DNA of 64,000 nt from Bisgaard Taxon 45. Its GTDB lineage: Bacteria; Pseudomonadota; Gammaproteobacteria; Enterobacterales; Pasteurellaceae. Of the stretch, positions 50,504-60,242 are shown in pieces (the stretch's first letter is position 1; every line of letters begins with the position of its first letter). The stretch lies in the NCBI GenBank assembly GCA_030783905.1, contig JAQAHH010000001.1, forward strand, positions 124,001 to 188,000. Reading direction: 5' to 3'. The notes under the pieces were generated by a model, which was not told the origin of the DNA, searched no databases, and worked only from the letters and a program-made list of their open reading frames with translations. The translations under genes were made by a program, and so were the position numbers.

Positions 50504-52366
50504 TTATTTTGCGTTTTTCATTACATCATCAATCGCTTTGCCAGCAAGAGCTTGGCGAATTGACTTATCCATTCGACGCGATGCAAAGTCTTGTGTTGCA
50601 ATATCAAGCTGTTTAATACCTTGCTTAATATCTTGCGTGTCACCTTCTTTTTGCAGGCGTTGCAAAGAAATAATGGCGTTTTTCACCGCACTTAATTCTT
50701 CGTCATTTAATAAATCTTGATCGGCACTTAATGCAGAACGTACACTTTCTAATACACGTTGCGCTTCCACGCGTTGTTCAGCCAATAAGCGCGCTTGAAT
50801 ATCTTCTTTGGCATTCAGCATGGAAGCTTTTAGCATGTTGGTAATTTCATCATCAGTTAATCCATAAGAGGGTTTAACCTGAATGGATGATTGTACACCT
50901 GTCGATTTTTCCATCGCGGTGACACTTAATAAACCATCTGCATCCACTTGATAGGTGACGCGAACATGCGCAGCACCCGCTGCCATAGCAGGAATACCTT
51001 TTAAGCTAAAACGCGCAAGAGAACGGCAATCTGCCACCATTTCGCGTTCACCTTGTACGACATGGACAGACATCGCGGTTTGCCCGTCTTTAAAGGTGGT
51101 AAATTCCTGTGCTCTTGCCACTGGAATGGTCGTATTACGTGGAATAATTTTTTCCACTAATCCACCCATTGTTTCAATACCGAGTGAGAGCGGAATCACA
51201 TCTAACAATAACATATCCGCATCGGGTTTATTCCCCACTAAAATATCGGCTTGAATCCCGGCACCTAATGCTACCACTTTGTCAGGATCGAGCGAGGTTA
51301 ACGGCTCTTTTTGGAAAAATGCAGCCACTTGTTCACGCACAAACGGCACGCGCGTTGAACCACCGACCATCACCACTTCACACACTTCATCGACACTCAC
51401 GTTGGCATCTTTTAACGCTCGGCGACAAGCCAGTAATGAGCGTTTGACTAACGCTTGGATCAGCTGATTAAACTGTTCACGCGTAATATTGCCTTGCCAA
51501 CCCTGATAGTGAATTGTTGTTTCCTGATGATCCGTTAGCGCAACTTTGATTTGTGTGGCAAGTGCGGTAAGTTGACGTTGTTGTTGCGCATTTTGTGGTG
51601 CAATACCTGACTGCGTCACGATCCAATCCATTAATTGGTGGTCAAAATCATCACCTCCTAACGCGGTATCCCCACCCGTTGCTAGCACTTCAAACACGCC
51701 TTTGGATAAGCGTAAGATCGAAATATCAAAGGTGCCACCACCTAAATCATAAACCGCAATCACCCCTTCTTGTCCGCTGTCTAAACCATAAGCAATTGCT
51801 GCTGCAGTGGGCTCATTTAATAAGCGTAATACATTGATACCCGCTAATTTTGCTGCATCTTTGGTACTTTGGCGTTGCGCATCATCAAAATAGGCGGGGA
51901 CGGTAATCACTGCCCCAGCTAACTCACCCGCTAAGCGTTTCTCCGCAAGTGCGGTCAATTTTTTCAAAATTTCAGCAGAAATTTCTACTGGGCTAAATAC
52001 GCCCTTATCCGTACGAATTAATGGCAGACCGTTTTCACTGGCTTCAAATTGATATGGCAAATTTGGATAACGTTGTTGCACATCAGCAAGACTTCTGCCA
52101 ATTAATCGCTTAACCGATACAATCGTATTATGCGGATTTTGGCTAGCTAACTCCGCCGCTTCATAGCCTACGATGACGTTATCTTGTTCAAAATGCACCA
52201 CAGAAGGGACTAAAGGGCGTTCTTTTTCATCTAATAAAATATCCACTTGACCACTACGCACGGTCGCAATTAACGAGTTAGTGGTGCCCAAATCAATCCC
52301 TACCGCTAATTTATGTTGATGAGGACTTGCACTTTGACCGGGTTCTGCAATTTGAAGTAATGCCAT
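50504..52366 (-). CDS. hscA: Fe-S chaperone HscA (Hsp70 family)
   Basis: This specialised Hsp70 transfers clusters from IscU, recognising its LPPVK peptide together with HscB. The 620-residue protein begins with the nucleotide-binding domain ([69 protein letters not shown]) and continues into the substrate-binding domain ([20 protein letters not shown]). It sits between hscB (76 bp upstream) and fdx. Two uptake signals are inside the gene. Confidence 0.96.
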   Translation of the reverse strand: MALLQIAEPGQSASPHQHKLAVGIDLGTTNSLIATVRSGQVDILLDEKERPLVPSVVHFEQDNVIVGYEAAELASQNPHNTIVSVKRLIGRSLADVQQRYPNLPYQFEASENGLPLIRTDKGVFSPVEISAEILKKLTALAEKRLAGELAGAVITVPAYFDDAQRQSTKDAAKLAGINVLRLLNEPTAAAIAYGLDSGQEGVIAVYDLGGGTFDISILRLSKGVFEVLATGGDTALGGDDFDHQLMDWIVTQSGIAPQNAQQQRQLTALATQIKVALTDHQETTIHYQGWQGNITREQFNQLIQALVKRSLLACRRALKDANVSVDEVCEVVMVGGSTRVPFVREQVAAFFQKEPLTSLDPDKVVALGAGIQADILVGNKPDADMLLLDVIPLSLGIETMGGLVEKIIPRNTTIPVARAQEFTTFKDGQTAMSVHVVQGEREMVADCRSLARFSLKGIPAMAAGAAHVRVTYQVDADGLLSVTAMEKSTGVQSSIQVKPSYGLTDDEITNMLKASMLNAKEDIQARLLAEQRVEAQRVLESVRSALSADQDLLNDEELSAVKNAIISLQRLQKEGDTQDIKQGIKQLDIATQDFASRRMDKSIRQALAGKAIDDVMKNAK

Positions 52367-52442
52367 GGTTTATCTCTATTCTCTTATTATTTCATACTGA
52401 CTTTTATTATAGCAGTTTTATCTTGTGGTTGTTTTAATCTAC

Positions 52443-52961
52443 TTAACAGTCTAATAGCTTTTCTTCGACACGTTCTACTTCAATCAATAATTTTTTAATA
52501 AAACGTAATTTATCATTAATGCTATTTGCTTGCTGCCATTGTTGGTTTAACAATGCCTCGGATAATTCATTTAATAAGCGCTTTTGGCTTTGCTCAATAT
52601 CCGCACTGAAAGCCATTAATTGCTCACTGTCTTTTTGCTCTTCGATTTCATCTAACTGTTCACGCCATTGCATTTGCTGCATTAAAAAGGCTAGATCTCG
52701 GGTGCTCGTTTGTTCGATATTTTGTTGTTCACCCGTGTGTAGTGCAATGATACTTTCTGCACGTAAAATCGGATCTTTTAAAATTTGCAATGCATCGTTC
52801 ACTTCAGCAGAACGTTGCATGGCTAAGCGTTGTTCTTGCGCAGAATGCGTAGTGAAATTATCGGGATGCAAGGATTTTTGCAAAGCGAGATAACGAGTTG
52901 ATAATTCTCGTTGATCAACATGAAAATCGACGGGTAAACCAAAAATTTCAAATGGATTCAT
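52443..52961 (-). CDS. hscB: J-domain co-chaperone HscB
   Basis: HscB recruits IscU to HscA and stimulates its ATPase. The 172-residue protein has an N-terminal J domain (MNPFEIFGLPVDFHVDQREL, HPD motif at residues 32-34) and a C-terminal three-helix bundle that binds IscU, seen here as a Gln/Glu-rich helical region. Position between iscA and hscA agrees with the assignment. Confidence 0.95.
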   Translation of the reverse strand: MNPFEIFGLPVDFHVDQRELSTRYLALQKSLHPDNFTTHSAQEQRLAMQRSAEVNDALQILKDPILRAESIIALHTGEQQNIEQTSTRDLAFLMQQMQWREQLDEIEEQKDSEQLMAFSADIEQSQKRLLNELSEALLNQQWQQANSINDKLRFIKKLLIEVERVEEKLLDC

Positions 52962-52991
52962 CTTTCACTCAAATCATAAAGTTAAAGGGGA

Positions 52992-53315
52992 TTAAACGTG
53001 GAAACTTTCTCCGCAACCACATTGATCTTTGACATTAGGATTGTTGAATTTAAAGCCTTCATTTAACCCTTCTTTGGCGAAATCTAACTCCGTACCGTCT
53101 AAATAAACCAAGCTTTTCGCATCGACAATAATTTTGACACCATGTTGTTCAAACACCTCATCATCAGGATTTAACTCATCGACAAATTCGAGTACATAAG
53201 CTAAGCCAGAACACCCGGAGGTTTTAATGCCTAAGCGTAACCCAATCCCCTTACCACGATTTGCGAGGAAGGTTCTTACCCGATCTGCTGCCGTTTCAGT
53301 CAGTGAAATACCCAT
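52992..53315 (-). CDS. iscA: Iron-sulphur assembly protein IscA
   Basis: This A-type carrier takes clusters from IscU to apoproteins or supplies iron. The 107-residue protein has the three conserved cysteines Cys35 (SGCSGLAY), Cys99 and Cys101 (QCGCGESF). The start at 53315 ([13 protein letters not shown]) matches the family; an in-frame ATG at 53369 would add 18 unrelated residues. It lies 69 bp after iscU. Confidence 0.95.
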   Translation of the reverse strand: MGISLTETAADRVRTFLANRGKGIGLRLGIKTSGCSGLAYVLEFVDELNPDDEVFEQHGVKIIVDAKSLVYLDGTELDFAKEGLNEGFKFNNPNVKDQCGCGESFHV

Positions 53316-53384
53316 TAAATTCTCTACTCCATTGCGTCTTATAATGTGAAAGGGGCAATATTGCCCCAATTGAATTTTAGATAA

Positions 53385-53771
53385 TTATTTTGCTTCTTTT
53401 TTCGCTTTGTAGTCTGCAATCGCAGCTTTGATGGCATCTTCAGCCAAAATTGAACAGTGCACTTTTACCGGTGGTAATTCTAATTCTTCTGCGATTTGGC
53501 TATTTTTGATCGCTTGTGCTTCATCAAGTGATTTACCTTTCACCCATTCTGTAATTAATGAGCTTGAGGCGATCGCAGAACCACAACCGTATGTTTTAAA
53601 TTTTGCATCTTCGATAATGCCTTCTTCACTGACTTTAATTTGCAGTTGCATCACGTCACCACAAGCCGGTGCGCCCACCATACCCGTACCAACGTTCACA
53701 TCCTTTTTATCTAAAGACCCAACGTTACGTGGATTTTCATAATGATCAATCACTTTATTACTGTATGCCAT
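53385..53771 (-). CDS. iscU: Iron-sulphur scaffold IscU
   Basis: IscU is the scaffold on which clusters are built with IscS sulfur. The 128-residue protein has Cys37, Cys63 and Cys106 at the usual positions, Asp39 after the first cysteine, and the HscA-binding LPPVK at residues 99-103. It follows iscS after an unusually long 214-bp spacer, whereas most isc operons have only a few tens of bases there. Confidence 0.97.
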   Translation of the reverse strand: MAYSNKVIDHYENPRNVGSLDKKDVNVGTGMVGAPACGDVMQLQIKVSEEGIIEDAKFKTYGCGSAIASSSLITEWVKGKSLDEAQAIKNSQIAEELELPPVKVHCSILAEDAIKAAIADYKAKKEAK

Positions 53772-53985
53772 AATCTATTCCTTCCAGTTTAAGCAAAGTA
53801 CGATTATTTCCTGAACGAAAATATTTTGAAAATCGACCGCACTTTTGTATTACTGCTATCTCATTGAACGCTAGCCTAGCGTCCCGATGTGTTAAATATA
53901 ATTTAAAATATAGCCTGTCTTGCAAGCCGTTCAGTTGAAGTCAGTGCATAGCATACGCACAACCACAACGCCACTCTTTTTCAGA
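53772..53985 (-). other. Long iscS-iscU intergenic spacer
   Basis: These 214 bp inside the isc operon contain no open frame. They hold one uptake signal (ACCGCACTT near 53840 on the plus strand) and a small hairpin ACGCTA/TAGCGT (about 53869-53883) without a T run. The spacer could be an RNA processing or small-RNA target region, or carry an internal promoter; nothing in it matches a known element. Confidence 0.5.
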
Positions 53986-55200
53986 TTAGTGATGAGTCCA
54001 TTCAATGGTACTCAAATCAATACCTTCTTTAAACATATCCCAAAGCGGCGAAAGCTCACGCAATTTACTGACTGCGTTTTTCACCAATTCGATGGTGTAA
54101 TCAATTTCTTCTTCCGTGGTATAACGACCTAGAGTGAAACGAATCGAGCTATGTGCTAATTCATCATTTAAACCTAATGCACGTAACACGTAAGATGGCT
54201 CAAGGCTCGCAGACGTACAGGCGGAACCTGATGAAACAGCAATATCACGTAATGCCATCATTAACGATTCACCTTCAACATAGTTAAAGCTAATATTTAA
54301 GTTACTGTCTAAGCGGTGTGCCATCGAACCGTTTACGTAAGTTTCCTCAATATCTTTTAAGCCATTGTATAAGCGATCACGTAATGCTTTTAAGCGTGGC
54401 ATTTCTGTTGCCATTTCTTCTTTACAGATACGATATGCTTCACCCATTCCGACGATTTGGTGTACAGGTAAAGTACCTGAACGCATACCTCGCTCATGCC
54501 CACCACCATGGATGATCGCTTCTAAACGGACACGTGGTTTACGACGGACATAAAGTGCACCAATCCCTTTTGGTCCGTAAAGTTTGTGGCTAGACATCGA
54601 CATTAAATCCACTTTTAATTCGGCTAAATTAATGGGTAATTTGCCCACACTTTGTGTCGCATCAACATGGAATAAAATTTTGCGAGCACGGCATAATTCA
54701 CCGATCGCAGCGATATCTTGAATCACACCAATCTCATTATTGACGTGCATAATTGACACTAAAATGGTGTCATCACGCATCGCGTTTTTTAATTCATCTA
54801 AATCAATTAAACCATCTGATTTTGGATTTAAATAGGTCACTTCGAAACCTTCACGCTCAAGCTGACGGCAAGTATCTAATACGGCCTTATGTTCGGTTTT
54901 ACAGGTAATGATATGTTTACCTTTACTTTGATAAAAGTGTGCGGCCCCTTTAATGGCTAAATTGTCTGACTCTGTTGCACCAGAAGTAAACACAATTTCA
55001 CGTGAATCGGCACCAATCAAATCCGCAATATGGTTACGTGCAACATCAACCGCTTCTTCTGCCTGCCATCCAAATTTATGTGAACGGGAAGCGGGGTTAC
55101 CAAAGTTACCCTCTACCGTTAAATATTCCATCATTTTTTTTGCCACACGCTCATCAACAGGACAAGTCGCGGCGTAATCCAGATAAATAGGTAATTTCAT
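53986..55200 (-). CDS. iscS: Cysteine desulfurase IscS
   Basis: This PLP enzyme takes sulfur from cysteine for Fe-S clusters, thiolated tRNA and cofactors. The 404-residue protein begins [20 protein letters not shown], has the PLP lysine in [20 protein letters not shown], and the mobile active-site cysteine in [20 protein letters not shown]. The ATG at 55200 follows GAGGAAAG; an in-frame ATG 24 bp upstream is less likely. It lies 45 bp after iscR. Confidence 0.97.
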   Translation of the reverse strand: MKLPIYLDYAATCPVDERVAKKMMEYLTVEGNFGNPASRSHKFGWQAEEAVDVARNHIADLIGADSREIVFTSGATESDNLAIKGAAHFYQSKGKHIITCKTEHKAVLDTCRQLEREGFEVTYLNPKSDGLIDLDELKNAMRDDTILVSIMHVNNEIGVIQDIAAIGELCRARKILFHVDATQSVGKLPINLAELKVDLMSMSSHKLYGPKGIGALYVRRKPRVRLEAIIHGGGHERGMRSGTLPVHQIVGMGEAYRICKEEMATEMPRLKALRDRLYNGLKDIEETYVNGSMAHRLDSNLNISFNYVEGESLMMALRDIAVSSGSACTSASLEPSYVLRALGLNDELAHSSIRFTLGRYTTEEEIDYTIELVKNAVSKLRELSPLWDMFKEGIDLSTIEWTHH

Positions 55201-55245
55201 TTCTTTCCTCACTCCTAAATTCATTTTTACCGTACAGGTGCCGGC

Positions 55246-55710
55246 TTAATTATCTAAAATAATCAGATTATCAAAGTCACCTTGGAACTCAATGGTTGCG
55301 CGTTTTTGACGATTTTTCTCAACCAGTTCTTCAAGGGTAATTTCATTTAAAAACGCTTCGATACGAAGACTCAACTCTTTCCACAATGAATGGGTTAGAC
55401 ATTCTGTGCCTTTTTGACAATCGCCCTGCCCTAAACAGCGTGTAACATCAATATTTTCATTCACGGCATTGATCACCATACCAACAGAAATACGATGTGC
55501 AGGAAGACCTAACTGATATCCACCACCCGGTCCACGGACACTTTTCACCAGTCCATGACGACGCAACTTAGCAAACAGCTGTTCTAAGTAGGAAAGCGAG
55601 ATATGTTGTCGCTCAGAAATATCAGATAAACTAACTGGGCCTCTGTTTGAATTTAATGCAATATCAAGAATAGCTGTTACCGCATAGCGTCCTTTAGAAG
55701 TTAATTTCAT
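55246..55710 (-). CDS. iscR: Fe-S cluster regulator IscR
   Basis: This Rrf2-family regulator binds a 2Fe-2S cluster and represses the isc operon when clusters are plentiful. The 154-residue protein begins [20 protein letters not shown] and carries Cys92, Cys98, Cys104 and His107, exactly the cluster ligands of E. coli IscR. It is the first gene of iscR-iscS-iscU-iscA-hscB-hscA-fdx. A type-1-like IscR site lies 53 bp upstream. Confidence 0.97.
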   Translation of the reverse strand: MKLTSKGRYAVTAILDIALNSNRGPVSLSDISERQHISLSYLEQLFAKLRRHGLVKSVRGPGGGYQLGLPAHRISVGMVINAVNENIDVTRCLGQGDCQKGTECLTHSLWKELSLRIEAFLNEITLEELVEKNRQKRATIEFQGDFDNLIILDN

Positions 55711-55762
55711 CTTTCTCTTCCTTATCTTCCTTTAAGTTAATCAACAGTTGGCGAATATTTAC

Positions 55763-55787
55763 ATATCATACTAAATTAGTCAACTAT
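55763..55787 (-). promoter_or_regulatory. Type-1 IscR binding site and isc promoter
   Basis: On the minus strand this 25-bp segment, containing ATAGTTGACTAATTTAGT, matches the E. coli type-1 IscR consensus at about 22 of 25 positions. It contains TTGACT (55778-55783), the likely -35. The isc promoter is therefore overlapped by the IscR site, as expected for autorepression. Only one site is seen; trmJ ends 10 bp further upstream. Confidence 0.75.
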
Positions 55788-55796
55788 TCCTCTACG

Positions 55797-56516
55797 CTAT
55801 TTCAAACGCTTTTCCACTGCGGTTAGCATCCCACGTAAAATATTAAGTTCATTTTTTTCTAATTGAACACGCTGATATAAACGCCGTAATTTCTGCATAA
55901 CACCTTGATTTTGAATAAATCCTAATGCGGTATAAAGTCGCTCTGTATGCTGAAAAAAGTGTTCTATTTCAGTATGCGTTGGATAGGTATTGGCTATTAT
56001 TGAAAGTGATGCTGACGTTGCTTGTTGCGCTAAAAATGCCACGCGCAGTTCATAACAAATCAGCTGTACTGCCATCGCAAGGTTCAACGAGGCATAGTCA
56101 GGATTAGCCGGAATCGTTAAATGGTAACGGCACTTAAGCAATTCCTCATTCGTCAGACCAATACGTTCACGCCCAAACACAATCGCCACGGGCGCCTGTT
56201 TTGCATAGGTCATGGCACGAGTACCACACTCACGCGGTTCAATTAAGCTATTTTGTAAGTGACGTAATCTTGCACTGGTGCCAATGACTAATGCACAATC
56301 TGCCACGGCTTCATCGAAAGTTGTCACAACTTTCGCCTGTTTCAACACATCTTCTGCCCCCGCTGATAATGCAATCGCTTGCTCGTCAATAGCTTGTTTA
56401 GGGGACACAAGGTATAAATGAGTTAAACCCATCGTTTTCATCGCCCTTGCCGCAGAGCCAATATTGCCACTGTGCGAGGTTTCAACTAATACAATTCGAA
56501 TATTTTCTAACATCAC
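55797..56516 (-). CDS. trmJ: tRNA (cytidine/uridine-2'-O)-methyltransferase TrmJ
   Basis: This SPOUT-class methyltransferase modifies the ribose of nucleotide 32 in tRNA. The 239-residue protein has the SpoU motifs [20 protein letters not shown] near the N-terminus, [18 protein letters not shown] in the middle and [20 protein letters not shown], the knot region. The start may be at the first or second ATG (MMLENIRI). It precedes iscR in the same direction, with the isc promoter between, the usual gammaproteobacterial order. Confidence 0.93.
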   Translation of the reverse strand: MMLENIRIVLVETSHSGNIGSAARAMKTMGLTHLYLVSPKQAIDEQAIALSAGAEDVLKQAKVVTTFDEAVADCALVIGTSARLRHLQNSLIEPRECGTRAMTYAKQAPVAIVFGRERIGLTNEELLKCRYHLTIPANPDYASLNLAMAVQLICYELRVAFLAQQATSASLSIIANTYPTHTEIEHFFQHTERLYTALGFIQNQGVMQKLRRLYQRVQLEKNELNILRGMLTAVEKRLK

Positions 56517-56688
56517 TCAAGCTCTTTAATAAATAGAGACTATTTTAACATAATAACCCTTAAATTTAGTCAACAATTTATCATTTTTCTGCTAAATAGA
56601 CCTACCAACACCATCCTTTCACTGTATCCCCTGCTCAATAACGACATAAAGAGATAAAATTTCTCTCGCCATTTTTCATCAAATTACC

Positions 56689-56721
56689 TATAATACTTGC
56701 CACTTTTCTGTTCTTTAAAAT
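56689..56721 (+). promoter_or_regulatory. suhB: suhB promoter -10 and boxA-like leader element
   Basis: TATAAT lies at 56689-56694. About 15 bp later the presumed leader reads TGTTCTTTAAAAT (56709-56721), matching 10 of 12 positions of the rrn boxA consensus TGCTCTTTAACA, and it ends 3 bp before the GGTGG ribosome site. In E. coli a boxA in the suhB leader lets the Nus factors, including SuhB itself, repress suhB. The same autoregulation is inferred here. Confidence 0.6.
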
Positions 56722-56733
56722 CTGGTGGAAACA

Positions 56734-57537
56734 ATGAATCCAATGTTAAATATCGCAATTCGTGCGGCACGAAAAGCGGGCAATGTAATTGCTAAAGGTT
56801 ATGAACGCCGCGATGATATTCAAACAACATTAAAAAGCAAAAACGACTATGTGACGAATATTGATAAAGCGTCTGAAGAGGCGATTATTGAAGTCATTAG
56901 AAAATCTTATCCTGAGCACACGATTATTACCGAAGAAAGTGGTGCATTAGAAGGAAAAGATAGCGATACACAATGGGTCATTGATCCACTCGATGGCACC
57001 ACAAACTTTGTCAAAGGTTTACCTCATTTCTCTGTTTCTATCGCGATTCGTGTTAAAGGTCGCACCGAAGTCGGTGTGGTTTATGATCCGATCCGTAATG
57101 AATTATTCACCGCGGTACGTGGAGAAGGCGCGAAAATGAATGATATGCGTCTACGCGTGGAAAATAAACGCGATTTATCAGGTGCTATCTTAACAACAGG
57201 CTTTCCTTTTAAACAAACTCGCTTAATGCCAACACAATTTGCCATAATGCATAATCTAATTGAAGATTGTGCGGATTTCCGTCGCATGGGTTCTGCCGCC
57301 TTAGATTTATGCTATGTAGCGGCCGGACGTGTTGATGGTTATTTTGAAATGGGACTCAAAGCTTGGGATATCGCTGCGGGTGATTTAATCGTACGCGAAG
57401 CTGGCGGTTTAGTATGTGATTTTAATGGCGGACATAGCTATTTAACCTCTGGTCACCTTGTTGCTGCCGCACCTCGTATCGTCAAAGAAATGCTAACGAA
57501 AATACAACCTTGTCTTTCTGACGAATTAAAAAAATAA
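56734..57537 (+). CDS. suhB: Inositol-1-monophosphatase family protein SuhB
   Basis: SuhB hydrolyses inositol monophosphate in vitro and in E. coli is a Nus-complex partner in rRNA transcription antitermination. The 267-residue protein starts MNPMLNIAIRAARKAGNVIA, with metal-binding motifs EESG (about 67), WVIDPLDGTTNFVKGLPHFS (motif A) and KAWDIAAGDLIVREAGG (motif B). The ATG at 56734 is preferred over a GTG at 56725 from homology and the GGTGG position. A boxA-like element is in its leader. Confidence 0.95.
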   Translation: MNPMLNIAIRAARKAGNVIAKGYERRDDIQTTLKSKNDYVTNIDKASEEAIIEVIRKSYPEHTIITEESGALEGKDSDTQWVIDPLDGTTNFVKGLPHFSVSIAIRVKGRTEVGVVYDPIRNELFTAVRGEGAKMNDMRLRVENKRDLSGAILTTGFPFKQTRLMPTQFAIMHNLIEDCADFRRMGSAALDLCYVAAGRVDGYFEMGLKAWDIAAGDLIVREAGGLVCDFNGGHSYLTSGHLVAAAPRIVKEMLTKIQPCLSDELKK

Positions 57538-57565
57538 GCTTAGTAGGCTTAGATGATCAAAAAGC

Positions 57566-57598
57566 ATCCCTCAATAATCTGTTATTGAGGGATTTTTT
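57566..57598. terminator. Terminator between suhB and the secreted unknown
   Basis: A perfect 12-bp stem ATCCCTCAATAA/TTATTGAGGGAT with a 4-nt loop is followed by T residues on the plus strand; the minus strand also has a T run after GC. Confidence 0.9.
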
Positions 57599-57602
57599 CA
57601 GC

Positions 57603-58193
57603 TTATAAGTCACGTAATAATGTGCGACGTTGCGGTCTATCTTCTAACTTTTTCTCTAAAAGCAGTAACTCTGGTGCAGAATAAATAATCTCTGCCGGCT
57701 GAGGAACGCCATTATAAGTCAACAACGTTAAAGCCACAGTCCCTTTCGCAAACTGATAGGTATCTAACAACGCACTCTCATTTTTTCTACGTTTTCTTAT
57801 CTTTCCTTGCAAAATATCTTCTTCAATCAAATCTCGCTGTTCAACTGATATCGTTTTGCCGTATTTTTCTTCTAAAACATGTAATAACAATTCTGCTGGA
57901 TATTTCGGGTATTCTGGCATTCTTAATTCAATCGACTTGAGTTGTCCGCCAATAAAACGCAATCTTGCCACCGCATAGCCATCATCAAAACGGAATTTAT
58001 CACAGACCCAATAACCTCTCACAACACGGCGCCAATCATCATCAGCGGGTAAATGCCATTGGTCCTCACATAGTTTCGTTGCTTTGGCTTGTTCAATTGT
58101 CATACCAAAACGAAGATCCTTATAACCATTAACCGTCGTATTTGGGACGACGAATGGCATCAAAAAGGCAGATAATACTGCAAATATTTTCAT
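57603..58193 (-). CDS. Secreted protein of unknown function
   Basis: I do not recognise this 196-residue protein. It starts MKIFAVLSAFLMPFVVPNTT, a short signal peptide, followed by YKDLRFGMTIEQAKATKLCE, a phrase typical of small periplasmic proteins with a beta-rich fold. Two cysteines (about residues 42 and 64) could form a disulphide. The C-terminal part is charged (EDILQGKIRKRRKNESALLD, EKKLEDRPQRRTLLRD). It converges with suhB and is separated from arcB by 136 bp of AT-rich sequence in which I see nothing clear. Confidence 0.75.
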   Translation of the reverse strand: MKIFAVLSAFLMPFVVPNTTVNGYKDLRFGMTIEQAKATKLCEDQWHLPADDDWRRVVRGYWVCDKFRFDDGYAVARLRFIGGQLKSIELRMPEYPKYPAELLLHVLEEKYGKTISVEQRDLIEEDILQGKIRKRRKNESALLDTYQFAKGTVALTLLTYNGVPQPAEIIYSAPELLLLEKKLEDRPQRRTLLRDL

Positions 58194-58329
58194 AGGGAAT
58201 CCTTAAATACAATGCATCAGTTAAAAATAGAATAGCATTTATTTTTGTTGAATTTAAATAATTAATATTCTATTTCACACCTATTAATTTTTTATTTAAT
58301 TAGACGTAACACCATTAATAACGTTTTAT

Positions 58330-60186
58330 TTATGCCTGTTTAGTTAAATAATATTCTAATGCTTCAACATCCAATAGCCAATATTGTGTTAATTGCTGTA
58401 TCCAGTCATGAATATTCACCGTCCATTCCTGCGCTTCTGGATCTTGTGCTTGTGCCGCAATTTGCTGTATTCGTTTTAATCCAACAGATGCTGCCGCCCC
58501 TTTTATTTTATGCGCACAAGACAACACATCGCCCTTTCGGCTTTCATCGAGTTGGTAAGCAGAATATGCGGTTATTAAGGCTTGCATATATTCTGGCATC
58601 GTTTCTTTAAACAAGGCTAAATTCTTTAACACAAAATCTACGCCTAACATCTCGACTAATTCACTCAACATATGGATATCAAAGCGAGTCTCATCTAGTG
58701 TAGGCGGAGGAGGAGCCGATGTCTCTGGCGGTAAAGTGACATCATGACCAAAATAGTCCACTAAACAAGCCGTTAATTCATCAATCGATAAAGGCTTACG
58801 TAATACATCATCCATACCTTGTTCGTGATATTCTTTCTTATCATGCATAACGTTAGCGGTTAAGGCAATTAAAGGTGGTAAAAAATCATACCGACCATGC
58901 TCATACCCCTCTCGTAAATATTTTGCGACGGAAAAACCAGACATATCGGGCAGTTGAATATCAAGCAAGAGCAAATCATAATACTGTTGTTCAAATTTCT
59001 CAATGGCTTGTTGTCCTGTCATGGCGACATCAACTACATAGCCTAGTTTTTCAAGGACGGATTTTGCCACCACCACATTCACCTCAATATCTTCAACTAA
59101 AAGAATATGTAAGGTACTTGGGATTGGCGTTTGTATATGCACGGGCTTTTCCACTTCCTTAACAGGCAACATCAGGGTAAAACAAGCACCCTTTCCTATT
59201 TCACTTGTTGCATATAAATCGCCCCCCATTAATTGAGCAATGGTTTTAGAAATCGCTAATCCAATCCCACTACCCAGTGGTTTGTGCCCGCTCGATTGCA
59301 CCTGATAATACATGTCAAACACGCGAGATAATTCATTTTCTGGAATACCAATTCCAGTATCGCTGACACTAAAAGAAATTTGATGTTCGGATACCCGTTT
59401 TACATTCAAGGTAATCTGCCCTTGCTGAGTAAATTTCACCGCATTACCAATCAAATTCCATAAAATCTGACTTAAACGCGCATAATCGGTCATAAACCAA
59501 TTGGGTAAATTTTTGTCTGTCAACAACTGAAAAGTGAGTTTCTTTTGCTGCGCCAATAAGTTTGCCACATTACTGATATCATTAAGAAAACTGCTTAATT
59601 CTACCTCTTTCGCATTCAGTTCAATACGACGAGCATCAATTTTTTCCAAATCAATAATGTCACTAAAAATATGCCCTAATGAAATCGCACTAACATGGAT
59701 CGTTTTCAGATAGGTTTGTTGGACGTCAGTCAGTTTTTCATCCAGTAAAATACGACTTAATCCAATAATCCCATTTAAGGGGGTGCGTAACTCATGACTG
59801 ATCGTCGCCATTAAACGCGTTTTATCGCGACTGGTTTTTTCGATATTATCTAATGCAACAGACAGTTTTTTTTCTGCTAACACCCGTTCTGAGACTTCAT
59901 TACGCAAATTATCCACTAACTGTTTTAACTCTTGTCTAGAGCGTTCTAACTTCTCGACCAATACCGTGAAAAAATAAATCACAAAAGGGGCTGAAATCAG
60001 ACCAAACACAATGGATCGCATCATATCGACCCAATATACTGCACCAACAATAAATAAGCTTAATAAAGCTTGCGTGCATAAGGCTAAAATAGCGAGTACG
60101 ATCACGCCTAAAATCGAAAAGCGTAACCGCCCTAAACGAATCACCCAATCCACATACTTTTGAGTGAAATATTTAATATTTTTCAT
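58330..60186 (-). CDS. arcB: Hybrid sensor kinase ArcB (short form without PAS)
   Basis: ArcB senses respiratory redox state and phosphorylates ArcA. The 618-residue protein has two transmembrane helices (about 22-50 and 57-76), a coiled coil, HisKA (RLMATISHELRTPLNGIIGL, His131), HATPase (NLIGNAVKFTQQG; VSDTGIGIPENELSRVFDMY; GSGIGLAISKTI), a receiver domain (LLLLDIQLPDMSGFS) and a C-terminal HPt domain (SCAHKIKGAAASVG). E. coli ArcB is 778 residues; the missing part is the PAS/linker segment with its two redox cysteines. The coiled coil leads straight into HisKA. The HisKA-HPt relay is complete. Confidence 0.94.
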   Translation of the reverse strand: MKNIKYFTQKYVDWVIRLGRLRFSILGVIVLAILALCTQALLSLFIVGAVYWVDMMRSIVFGLISAPFVIYFFTVLVEKLERSRQELKQLVDNLRNEVSERVLAEKKLSVALDNIEKTSRDKTRLMATISHELRTPLNGIIGLSRILLDEKLTDVQQTYLKTIHVSAISLGHIFSDIIDLEKIDARRIELNAKEVELSSFLNDISNVANLLAQQKKLTFQLLTDKNLPNWFMTDYARLSQILWNLIGNAVKFTQQGQITLNVKRVSEHQISFSVSDTGIGIPENELSRVFDMYYQVQSSGHKPLGSGIGLAISKTIAQLMGGDLYATSEIGKGACFTLMLPVKEVEKPVHIQTPIPSTLHILLVEDIEVNVVVAKSVLEKLGYVVDVAMTGQQAIEKFEQQYYDLLLLDIQLPDMSGFSVAKYLREGYEHGRYDFLPPLIALTANVMHDKKEYHEQGMDDVLRKPLSIDELTACLVDYFGHDVTLPPETSAPPPPTLDETRFDIHMLSELVEMLGVDFVLKNLALFKETMPEYMQALITAYSAYQLDESRKGDVLSCAHKIKGAAASVGLKRIQQIAAQAQDPEAQEWTVNIHDWIQQLTQYWLLDVEALEYYLTKQA

Positions 60187-60242
60187 TCTTTACGGCCTTT
60201 ATTCTTCTGAAAAATGGAGACTATTGTAGCATAATTCACCAA

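Noticed and set aside
58194-58329. Possible regulatory structure between the secreted unknown and arcB
   Set aside because: The segment is AT rich with only short repeats expected by chance.
60187-60242. CRISPR array or csy remnant next to cas2/3
   Set aside because: The 56 bp hold no repeated 28-mer and no coding remnant; no array-like regular repeats were seen anywhere in the window.
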